From assembly GCF_023701695.1 (NCBI RefSeq), contig NZ_JAJOZC010000001.1, positions 1 through 64,000 of the forward strand: DNA of 64,000 bases. Reading direction: 5' to 3'. Made by a program: the position numbers and the translations under genes. Numbering within the stretch: position 1 is the first letter of the stretch; each line of letters starts with the position of its first letter. Positions 54,443 through 62,570 of this stretch are shown one piece after another. The stretch is from Streptomyces sp. RKAG290. GTDB lineage: Bacteria > Actinomycetota > Actinomycetes > Streptomycetales > Streptomycetaceae. The notes beneath the pieces are model-generated. The model worked only from the letters and a program-made list of their open reading frames with translations, was not told the DNA's origin and made no database searches.

Positions 54443-57234
54443 CTACCTCGTGCGGCCCGCCCGCCGCGCCGCCTGCTGGTCCATCGCCAGCCAGACGCGG
54501 TCCCGGGTCACCGGCATCTCGGTGAAGCGGATGCCTGTGGCGTCGTACAGCGCGTTGGCGAACGCGGGGCCACCGGGTTGAACGGGCTCTCGCTCATCGA
54601 CTTGGCCCCCAGCGGGCCGATCGAGTCGGTCGTTTCCATGAAATGGACCTCGGTACGCGGCACGTCGGCATATTGCGGGAGGCGATAGCGGCGGAAGGCC
54701 GCCGTGGTCACCTCGCCCCGCTCGTCGAGCCGTACGGTCTCGAAGAGCGTGGCGCCCAGGGCCTGGGCGACGCCGCCCTCGATCTGCCCTCGGCACTGCA
54801 GCGGATTCATCACCTTGCCGGCGTCGGCGGCGTGGACACTGCGCAGGATCTTCATCTCCCCGGTGTCCGGATCGACGGCGATCCGGAACCACTGGGCGTT
54901 GAACGCCACCGAACGCGGGCTGCCGCCCCAGTGGCCGTCCGCCGTGATCTCGTCCTGTGCCCCCGCGGTGTGGGCCGCCTCGCAGAGCTCCTTCAGGGTG
55001 ACGATCCGGCCTGCGCAGTCGAACCCGTCGGCGCCGAGCGTGCACAGGTGGCGGGCGACTCCCGAGTGCCGGGCCGCGAAGGTCTTGAGGCGCCCGGCCA
55101 GGGACTCCGCGGCGAGCAGGACCGCCTTGCCGGCGACTACGGTGCCGGCCGAGCCGAAGGCCCCCGTGTCGTGCCGGACGACGTCGGTGTCGGACTGGCG
55201 GATGACGATCCGGTCGACGGTGGTGTTGAGTGCCCCGGCGGTGATCTGTTTGTGGACGGTGGTGGTGCCGTTGCCGAACTCCGCCGTGCCGACGGCGATG
55301 TCGTAGGTCCCGTCGGTGAGGAGACTGACGGTCGCGTCGGCGTAGTGCCCGCCCGGCGGGCCGGTGGCGATCATGGCCATCGCCGTGCCCTGGCCGGTCA
55401 GCCACCCCTGCGGGGCGTCCTCGGCGCTCCGGTCCTCCGCGAGGGCGGTGCGGACGATTCCCAGGCACTGGGCGAGGCCGTACGAGGCGATGTGCAGGTC
55501 CTCCTCCTCGCCGATCGGGCTGACCATGTGATCGCCGGGGCCGATGATGTTCTTCTCCCGGAAGGCGAGCGGGTCCATGCCCAGGCGGCGGGCCATCTCG
55601 TCCATGGCGGATTCGACGGCGAAGGTGACCTGGCCCAGGCCGTAGCCCCGGAAGGCGCCCGCGGGGACACCGTTGGTGTAGACGGAGTAGGCGTCGACCT
55701 TCTTGTGCGGTGCCCGGTAGACGGCGAAGGACTCGCCGACGCTGTGGAACATGACCGCGGGGCCGTGGTTGCCGTACGCACCGGTGTTGGAGACCACCCG
55801 CATCCGGATCGCGGTCAGCGTGCCGTCCCTGCGGGCGCCCAGCTTGATGCGGATCGTGAAGGGGTGGCGGGTGGTGGCGCCGTGGAACTGCTCGGCGCGG
55901 GTGTATTCCAGCTTGACCGGGCGGCGCAGCTTGAGCGCGGCAAGGACGACGATGTCCTCCGTCAGCATCTCCTGCTTGCCGCCGAAGCCGCCGCCGACCC
56001 GGCCCGCCACGACCCGGACCTCGTCCTCCGGAAGGCCGTAGAGCGCGCACAGTGCGCGGCGGGTCAGGAACGGGGTCTGGGTGCTGGAGCGCACGGTGAG
56101 CCGCTCACCGCCGCCGTCGTCCTTCGGCTCGAAGTAGGCGACGCAGCCGTGCGTCTCCAGGCTGGCGTGCTGGACGCGCTGGGTGCGGAAGGTCTCCTCG
56201 TACACGACCGCCGCTTCGGCGAACCCGTCCTCGACGGAGCCGACCTCGCCGTGCACCTCTCCGGCCACGTTGTTCTCGACGCGGGCGATCCGCATCTGCG
56301 GACCCTTGCCGGCGTGGATGACGGGCGCGCCGGCGCGCATGGCCTCCTCGGGATCGGTGACGTACGGGAGTTCCTCGTAGGTCACCTCGATCCGCCGGCA
56401 GCCTTCCTCGGCCGCCTGCTCGCTGTCGGCGACGACGGCGGCGACGCGCTGGCCGACGTGGCGGACCGTGTCGTCGAGGACGCGGGTGTCATCGGGGTCC
56501 TCGGTGGGGTGCTCGTGCCGGGCACTGGAGTACAGCGTGTCAGGGGCGTCCTCGTGGGTGAGGACGGCGTGGACCCCTGGGACGCGGCGGGCTGCCGAGG
56601 TGTCGATGGCGAGGATGCGGGCGTGCGGGTGCGGGGAGCGCAGCAGCTTCATGTGGAGGAGCCCGGGGACCTCCACGTCGAAGGTGTACCGGGCGGTGCC
56701 CGTCACGACCTGGGGGCCGGCGGGGGCGCCGAGGCTCTTGCCCACCGCCTGCCCTGCGCAGGGGCGTTCGGTGTGCCGCACGCCGTGGACCGCGTCCTCG
56801 ATGGCGCGGTATCCCGTGCAGCGGCAGATGTTGCCCTTGAACGCCCGGGGGAGGTCATCGAGCTTGCCGTCGTCGTGGGCGGTGCCCTTCTCCTCTTCGA
56901 GTGCGGCCGTGGTCATCAGGAAGCCCGCTGTGCAGAAGCCGCACTGGAACCCCTGGGCGTCCAGGAACTTCTGCTGCACCGGGTGGAGTTCACCGTCCCT
57001 CCCGGCCAGCCCCTCCACCGTGGTGACCGACCGGCCCTCGGCCCGTACGGCCGGATAGAGACAGCTGTGGACCGGCTCGCCGTCGACATGGACCGTGCAG
57101 GCACCGCAGTCGCCGGCGTCACAGCCCTTCTTCACCCCGAACCAGCCGCGCTCGCGCAGATAGGTGCGCAGGCACTGCCCGGAGCGGGGCTCGGAGTCGA
57201 AGGGCTGATCGTTGACCTGGATGCTGAAGCTCAT
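54443..57234 (-). CDS. Xanthine-dehydrogenase-type subunit, fused FeS and molybdenum domains (one frame break)
   Basis: 930 residues after repair of a -1 slip near 54571. N-terminal two [2Fe-2S] clusters: plant-type (CDAGDCGACTVHVDGE with a later C, about 35-60) and helical (QCGFCTAGFL, NICRCTGYRAIED, about 95-140). Then the aldehyde oxidase/xanthine dehydrogenase a/b hammerhead (TGTARYTFDVEVPGLLHMKL) and molybdopterin domains with VGGGFGGKQEMLTED, GAFRGYGLGQVTFAVESAMD, and after repair FANALYDATGIRFTEMPVTR. In many bacteria the FeS and Mo parts are separate; here they are one chain. Translationally coupled to the FAD subunit (ATGA 57231-57234). Probably oxidises a purine or N-heterocycle. 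Confidence 0.85.
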
Positions 57235-58055
57235 CGCACACCGTCCCGGGTGAGTTCGTGACGGACCTGCTCGGCCAGGTGGAAGGCCATGTGGCGCCGC
57301 CACTCGGGCAGCCCGTGGATGTCGTCGAACCAGTCGGCGTCGCGCACGGCCGAGGCGATCGCCGCGCGCAGCACGGCCCGGGTGGGCGGCAGGGCGAACC
57401 AGAGGCGGAACGGCCGTCGGGTCGCGGCCGTGACGGTCACGGCCAGCGATCCGTCCACCGGGTCGAGCGTCCCGATGACGAGTGCGCCGGAGCGCCCCAG
57501 GCCGTAGAGCGACGCCTGCCGGAAAGCGGTACGGCACCTCAGCGAGCGGGCGGGGATCGTCACCGAGCGCAACAGCTCACCCTCGGCGAGATCCTTGCGG
57601 CCGGCTCCGGTGACGAAGTCCGCGGTCCTCACCCGCCGGGTCGAGCCGCCCTGGGCCCGGAGCAGGCACTCGCCGTCGAGGGCCGCGGTCAGCGAGATCA
57701 TCGGGCCGGCCGGCAGGGCGTTGCAGAGGTTCCCGCCGACGGTCGCCATGTTCCAGATCTTGAACGAGGCGAGGAAGGCGCGGCAGCACTGCTCGAACAG
57801 CGGGGCGGCCGCCGCGTCGAGCGTCCGTCCGAACCGGGAGAGCTGCGCGACCGTGCAGGTGGCCGCGATCTCCACCGACCCCTCCGGCAGGGTGCGGATC
57901 GGCTCCCAGCCCATCCGGCTCAGATCCACCAGCCGCCGCAGATGCGGCTGCGGTTCGGAGAACAGGTACGTCCCGCCGCCGAGCCAGGCGTCGCCCGGAC
58001 GCCAGGGCTCGTGACGGCGTGCGTCACGCACGTCGAGAACCGTGTTCAGATCCAT
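57231..58055 (-). CDS. Xanthine-dehydrogenase-type FAD-binding subunit
   Basis: 274 residues of the FAD_binding_5 / CO_deh_flav_C type: GGGTYLFSEPQPHLRRLVDL near residue 26, ATVGGNLCNALPAGPMISLT at about 110 (FAD contact), and the C-terminal catalytic-flavin domain. It transfers electrons between the 2Fe-2S clusters and NAD+. Start ATG 58055. It is first in the operon and divergent from the PucR gene at 58289. Confidence 0.9.
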   Translation of the reverse strand: MDLNTVLDVRDARRHEPWRPGDAWLGGGTYLFSEPQPHLRRLVDLSRMGWEPIRTLPEGSVEIAATCTVAQLSRFGRTLDAAAAPLFEQCCRAFLASFKIWNMATVGGNLCNALPAGPMISLTAALDGECLLRAQGGSTRRVRTADFVTGAGRKDLAEGELLRSVTIPARSLRCRTAFRQASLYGLGRSGALVIGTLDPVDGSLAVTVTAATRRPFRLWFALPPTRAVLRAAIASAVRDADWFDDIHGLPEWRRHMAFHLAEQVRHELTRDGVR

Positions 58056-58288
58056 GTCTGCCACCCACTTCAGCCGCTGCTTCCCTTGCCAGTGAAGCCG
58101 GGCAGGAGGCCGAAAACGACTGGTGCGCAGCACGGAAAACCTCCGACCGGACAGAGCATCTCCTGGTGAATCATCCAAGAGGGATACTGCCCCTGTTCCC
58201 TTGCATTTACGATGATGCGACTCGCACTCACCTTGTGGATGTGAGAAGCCGGGACAACGGGTCCGGTGGCCGCACGAGGAGTCAGCGC
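58056..58288. promoter_or_regulatory. Divergent promoter region, xdh operon / pucR
   Basis: 233 non-coding bases containing both promoters. I see no strong palindrome. An AT-richer stretch (about 58195-58245, with TTTACGATGATGCG) is the likely core promoter zone. Confidence 0.4.
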
Positions 58289-59806
58289 ATGCATGTCGGA
58301 GACCTTCTCCAGAGCGAGGGGCTCGATCTCACCCTCATCTGGGGTGACGAGAATCTGCTCAGCCAGGAAATCAGCGGAGTGACCGCCACCGACCTGGAGG
58401 ACCCCGCCCGCTTCCTCCAGTCCGGCGAGATCGTGCTCAGCGGCCTCGTGTGGTGGAACGAGACGGACTGCCGGGCCAGGACCGAGCGCTTCGTCCGCGC
58501 GCTGGCGGAGTCCGGGGCCACGGCGCTCCTGGCCGGGGAGGAGACCCACGGCACCGTCCCCGCCGACGTCTCCGACTCCTGCCGCGAACACCGCATCGCG
58601 CTGCTGGCCGTACCGGCGCACACCAGCTTCCGGACGATCACCGAAGCCGTGTACCGGCGCCAGTGGGGCGACTTCAGCCGCCGCCCTACGGACCACTTCG
58701 CCCTGCCCGAGAACGTGCGCATCGACCTCGGCCGCCTCATCGACCAGGGCGCCGATGCCGGCGCACTCCTGGCGCGGGCGCTCGCCCCGTTCGGTACGCC
58801 GCCCGGTTACGTGCTCACCAGCAGCGGGCGCACCATCGCCCGCACCCCGGCGGCCCCCGGGCTGCGCCCCGTGCAGGCCGCCGAGCACCTGCGCGGCCTC
58901 ACCGGAGAGACGCTGCGGGTCCAGGGCGATACGACACCGTACGACGCCTGGTACCTCCATGTGCCGAAGCCCGGCGGGGCGCCTCCCCGGGCCCTGCACG
59001 AGATAGCCGAGGCCATCGGCCAGTACCGCCACCATCTCGACGTCAGGCAGGCGGCCCGGAGCCGTAACGGGCAGAACCTGATCACCCTCGTCGACCGGGG
59101 CAACGCCGACACCGGAGCCCTGACGAACGCCCTCGAGTCCTGCGGGCCGCTCGCCGAAGGGCCCTGGCAGGTCGTGGTCGCGACCGCCGGTGGACAGCTT
59201 CCGGCCGGCGCGGCCAGGGACGCGCTCAAAGAGGCCCTGCGACACCTCCCGTCCACGGTCTTCGCGGCCGGCACAACCCCTGACACGGAAGCCGTCGCCG
59301 TCGTACGCAGCGCCGCCGGCGACCTCTCCCCGCTCCGCGAGGTCTGGTCCCTGCTGGACGGCTGCCGGCCCGGCACGCCGCTGCACGCCGGCATGAGTGC
59401 GCTCACCTCGGAGCCCACCGGACTCCACGCCGCCCTCGCCCAGGCCCGCTACGCCCTCACGGCGGCGCGGCACAGCTCCCCGACGACCGGCCACGTGACC
59501 GTGGTCGAGGAACTCTCGTCACTGGAGTCACTCCTGGCCGGTGTCCCCGCCGACGTCCGGACAATCTTCAGCGCCACCACACTCGGCCCGCTCGCCCACG
59601 GCGAACCGGCCTCGCACCACAGGCTCCTGGAGACCCTGGAGACGTTTCTCGCCCACAACTGCTCCTGGGCCCGCACGGCCGAGGCCCTGCATCTGCACGT
59701 CAACACGGTCCATTACCGCATCGAGCGCGTTCAGGTCCTCACCGGACGGGATCTCTCCCGGCTCGACCACAAACTCGACCTGCGCGCCGCACTTCTGTGC
59801 CGCTGA
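58289..59806 (+). CDS. PucR family transcriptional regulator
   Basis: 505 residues. N-terminal PucR_1 domain (MHVGDLLQSEGLDLTLIWGD, about 1-115: purine-catabolism-regulator-like), a GGDEF-like middle region with no catalytic motif, and the C-terminal PucR HTH_30 helix-turn-helix: LLETLETFLAHNCSWARTAE then ALHLHVNTVHYRIERVQVLT. ATG 58289 has GAGGAG. Divergent from the xanthine-dehydrogenase-type genes, as expected for a purine-responsive activator. Confidence 0.9.
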   Translation: MHVGDLLQSEGLDLTLIWGDENLLSQEISGVTATDLEDPARFLQSGEIVLSGLVWWNETDCRARTERFVRALAESGATALLAGEETHGTVPADVSDSCREHRIALLAVPAHTSFRTITEAVYRRQWGDFSRRPTDHFALPENVRIDLGRLIDQGADAGALLARALAPFGTPPGYVLTSSGRTIARTPAAPGLRPVQAAEHLRGLTGETLRVQGDTTPYDAWYLHVPKPGGAPPRALHEIAEAIGQYRHHLDVRQAARSRNGQNLITLVDRGNADTGALTNALESCGPLAEGPWQVVVATAGGQLPAGAARDALKEALRHLPSTVFAAGTTPDTEAVAVVRSAAGDLSPLREVWSLLDGCRPGTPLHAGMSALTSEPTGLHAALAQARYALTAARHSSPTTGHVTVVEELSSLESLLAGVPADVRTIFSATTLGPLAHGEPASHHRLLETLETFLAHNCSWARTAEALHLHVNTVHYRIERVQVLTGRDLSRLDHKLDLRAALLCR

Positions 59807-59906
59807 GACGCCAGGTGCGGCGGCACCGGCCGGCCGGGGAGACGCCGACGTCCTCGGCGCGGAGGCGGTGGCCGGGTCGCCGCCGGCGTTGGCCTAGAGT
59901 GCCGGG

Positions 59907-60314
59907 GTGCCTTCGTACAGCATTGGCCAGGCCGCGGAGCTGCTGGCAGTAAGCCCGGAAACCGTGCGCCGTTGGGCGGACGGTGGTCATCTCGCGATGA
60001 ACCGGGGCGGGTCCGGGAACCGGGTGATCGACGGCGTCAGCCTGGCGGCCTTCGCCACGGAGCGGGCGCAGGGCCTGCATCCGGTCCCCGGGGAGATCCT
60101 GACGTCGGTGCGGAACTCCTTCGCGGGGATCGTCACCGCCGTGAATGTCGACGAGATCGTGGCCCAGGTCGAGATCCAGTCGGGGTCGCACCGGCTGGTG
60201 TCACTGATCAGCCGCGAGTCGGTGGAGGAACTCGGCCTGGAGGTAGGGGTCCTGGCAACGGCACGGGTCAAGTCGACGAACGTGCACATCGACCGCCCAG
60301 GATCCCACGGCTGA
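59907..60314 (+). CDS. HTH-TOBE (molybdate-sensing type) regulator 1
   Basis: 135 residues. Excisionase/MerR-like helix-turn-helix (YSIGQAAELLAVSPETVRRW, ADGGHLAMNRGGSGNRVIDG) in the first 50 residues, then a single TOBE/Mop molybdate-binding domain (RNSFAGIVTAVNVDEIVAQV, SLISRESVEELGLEVGVLAT, ARVKSTNVHID). A Mop unit binds molybdate or tungstate. Combination with a DNA-binding domain makes it a probable metal-responsive regulator, in place of classical ModE. Start GTG 59907. A close paralogue (about 60% identical by eye) is at 61122. Confidence 0.85.
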   Translation: MPSYSIGQAAELLAVSPETVRRWADGGHLAMNRGGSGNRVIDGVSLAAFATERAQGLHPVPGEILTSVRNSFAGIVTAVNVDEIVAQVEIQSGSHRLVSLISRESVEELGLEVGVLATARVKSTNVHIDRPGSHG

Positions 60315-60419
60315 GAGAGGGCCGCACAGCCCCTTCGCGAGTTCACCGATCACGGGGGGCGGTGCGATGCCGGTGGCGGGACGGCCCCGGCGGCGGGGCG
60401 GGCAGCAGCCGCTCGGGGG

Positions 60420-60838
60420 TCAGACCGCTGCCAGGGAGATCTCGGTCGACTTGATCAGGGCGACGACGGACTTCCCGGCGGCGAGGTCCAGGTCGGTCAC
60501 CGCGTCCCTGGTGATCGCGGCCGTCAGCTCGCCGCCCTCGACGGACACCTTGACGCTCGCCATGGCGCCGCCGGTCGCGACGTCGGTGATGGTGCCGGGG
60601 ATCTGGTTGCGGATGCTGAGCCCCTCGACGGGGCCCGTGGCCAGGGACACCTCGGTGGACTTGACCAGCGTGCGGACCGATGCCCCTTCGGCGAGGCCGA
60701 GTTCCTTGACGGCTTCGAGCGTGATCGCGGCCGTGATGTCCTGACCCCCGTCAGCCGGACCTTCACGGTGGCCATGACCTCGCCTGCGGTGACAGCGGTG
60801 ACGGTGCCGGGAATCTGGTTACGGATGCTCAGGCTCAT
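60420..60838 (-). CDS. Molbindin, two tandem Mop/TOBE domains (one frame break)
   Basis: 139 residues after repair of a -1 slip near 60750. Two consecutive Mop units, each starting LSIRNQIPGT (residues 3-12 and about 73-82) and each ending VKSTEVSLA or IKSTEISLA. Molbindins form hexameric rings that bind up to eight oxyanions for molybdate storage or homeostasis. Start ATG 60838. Convergent with HTH-TOBE 1 and divergent from HTH-TOBE 2. No membrane or signal segments. Confidence 0.85.
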
Positions 60839-61121
60839 GACGTGGCGCCTCAAATGAGTAGCGAAATGCCAGGTATTTCCTGGTCTGCACTTGCACAGTA
60901 GCCACTCCCGGAACCGCCGTGCGGCCGTCCGTCGCAGGCGCGAGGGTGATTTGGTGCCCCACCTGGCAGAGCGGAGGCTGCGGCTGCCGGGCGGCCAACA
61001 CCTCCCTCCGCGGCCTCCTGGCCCCGCGGATTCGGCACATCCTCCAATTGAACGCGCATTTGCCATAGAGCTTCGTATTACACATTGGAAATGCAAGCCG
61101 AATAGGCCTATGGTGGCGCAC
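60839..61121. promoter_or_regulatory. Divergent promoter region, molbindin / HTH-TOBE 2
   Basis: 283 non-coding bases. Candidates for sites are CCAGGTATTTCCTGG (around 60869-60883, an interrupted palindrome), a repeated GAAATGC (60863-60869 and again near 61088), and the 10-bp palindrome ATAGGCCTAT (61102-61111) just before the HTH-TOBE 2 start. The AT content rises sharply between 61040 and 61110, consistent with promoters. Confidence 0.45.
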
Positions 61122-61517
61122 ATGCAGTCCTACACCATCGGGCAGGCCGCTCGTCTGCTCGGCGTCAGTCCCGACACCGCGCGCCGCTGGGCGGACGCCG
61201 GGCGGGTCACGACCCACCGCGAGGAGAGCGGTCGCCGCCTCATCGACGGCGGGGACCTGGCCGCCTTCTCCGTCGAGGTGGCCCAGGGCGGCACGGGTGA
61301 GGACGGCACGGCATACACCTCCGCCCGCAACGCGTTCCCGGGCATCGTCACCGCGGTCAAGCTGGGTGACGTCGCGGCCCAGGTCGAGATCCAGGCCGGT
61401 CCGCACCGCCTCGTCTCGCTCCTGACCAGGGAAGCGGTCGAGGAACTCGGGCTGGAGGTCGGCATGCAGGCCACCGCCCGCGTCAAGTCGACCAGTGTGC
61501 ACATCGACCGCACCTGA
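61122..61517 (+). CDS. HTH-TOBE (molybdate-sensing type) regulator 2
   Basis: 131 residues with the same architecture as HTH-TOBE 1: MQSYTIGQAARLLGVSPDTA RRW helix-turn-helix, then a Mop unit ending ARVKSTSVHIDRT. It lies 160 bases before modA on the same strand. ATG 61122 is preferred; ATG 61110 (four residues longer) overlaps the ATAGGCCTAT palindrome. Together with its paralogue it frames the molbindin gene. Confidence 0.85.
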   Translation: MQSYTIGQAARLLGVSPDTARRWADAGRVTTHREESGRRLIDGGDLAAFSVEVAQGGTGEDGTAYTSARNAFPGIVTAVKLGDVAAQVEIQAGPHRLVSLLTREAVEELGLEVGMQATARVKSTSVHIDRT

Positions 61518-61677
61518 CGAACGTTTCGACTGCTCAGCTCTCAACAGCGCCATCCGGCGGCGTCGCCCTTCCCCGAGCTCTCGAACACACGCGAGCGGGG
61601 GAGGCCCCATTCGGCGCGGCTCACCACATCCGCTCGGGCGGCACCAGCCGACCGCGTCCCCAAGGAGTCACACCCTC

Positions 61678-62490
61678 ATGTCCTTCACCCTCACCAGACG
61701 ACGCGCCGCGGCCGCCGTCATCATCGCCGGCCTGCTCGTCCCTCTCTCCGCGTGCGGCAGCGACGACGACACGAAGGACTCGGCGACCGAGCCCAGTGCC
61801 TCGGCGTCCACGACCGGCGCGCCGAAGGCCGACCTGACGGTGCTCGCCGCCGCCTCGCTGACCGACGTCTTCAAGACGGCCGGCGCCGCGTACGAGAAGG
61901 AGAACCCCGGCACGAAGCTCAAGTTCTCCTTCGCCGGCTCGCAGCAGCTCGCGGCCCAGGTCAAGCAGGGCGCCCCCGCCGACGCCCTGGTCACGGCGGA
62001 CACCAAGACGATGGACGGCCTGCAGTCGGACACCGGATCGCCGACCGTCATCGCGAAGAACCGCCTGGTGATCGCCACGGGCAAGGGCAACCCGGAGAAG
62101 GTCGAGAACCTCAAGGACCTCTCCGACCCCAAGCTGAAGGTGGTGCTCGCCGCCCCCGAGGTGCCGGTGGGCCGTTACAGCAAGCAGATCCTGGACGCCC
62201 AGAAGATCGACGTGAAGCCGGTCTCCCAGGAACTCGACGTCCGCTCCGTCCTCAGCAAGGTCGAACTCGGTGAGGCCGACGCAGGTCTCGTCTACAAGAC
62301 CGATGTCGCCACGGCCACCGACAAGGTGGACGCCGTCGACATCTCGGACGCGCAGAACGCCGTCGCCTCCTACCCGGCAGCGACTCTGAAGACCTCGAAG
62401 CACAGCGCGGCCGCGGCCGCGTTCGTAAAGTGGCTGTCCACCCCCGAGGCGCAGAAGATCCTCGCCGACGCGGGCTTCCAGCAGCCGTAA
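61678..62490 (+). CDS. modA: ModA, molybdate ABC substrate-binding lipoprotein
   Basis: 270 residues. Signal peptide with basic start (TRRRAAAAVIIAGLLVPLSA) and lipobox LSAC, so membrane-anchored. Mature protein has the ModA signatures LTVLAAASLTDVFKTAGAAY, FSFAGSQQLAAQVKQGAPAD and LDVRSVLSKVELGEADAGLV YKTDV. Binds molybdate/tungstate at the cell surface. Start ATG 61678 with AAGGAG. Followed by a fused ModB-ModC gene after 80 bases. Confidence 0.95.
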   Translation: MSFTLTRRRAAAAVIIAGLLVPLSACGSDDDTKDSATEPSASASTTGAPKADLTVLAAASLTDVFKTAGAAYEKENPGTKLKFSFAGSQQLAAQVKQGAPADALVTADTKTMDGLQSDTGSPTVIAKNRLVIATGKGNPEKVENLKDLSDPKLKVVLAAPEVPVGRYSKQILDAQKIDVKPVSQELDVRSVLSKVELGEADAGLVYKTDVATATDKVDAVDISDAQNAVASYPAATLKTSKHSAAAAAFVKWLSTPEAQKILADAGFQQP

Positions 62491-62502
62491 CGGGCAACAG
62501 CC

Positions 62503-62545
62503 CCGTGCGGGCGGCCCGGTTCGGGGGACCGGGCCGTCCGCACGG
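62503..62545 (+). terminator. Intercistronic hairpin between modA and modBC
   Basis: An 18-base stem with one wobble pair (62503-62520 with 62528-62545) and a seven-base loop. Such a structure right after a binding-protein gene commonly attenuates or processes transcripts so that binding protein is made in excess over permease. Confidence 0.6.
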
Positions 62546-62570
62546 CACTTCCAGCATCAGGGACCCTCGA

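Noticed and set aside
54643..57261. 872-codon plus-strand open frame opposite the xanthine-dehydrogenase-type gene
   Set aside because: Antisense shadow; the minus-strand gene carries all cluster and molybdopterin motifs.
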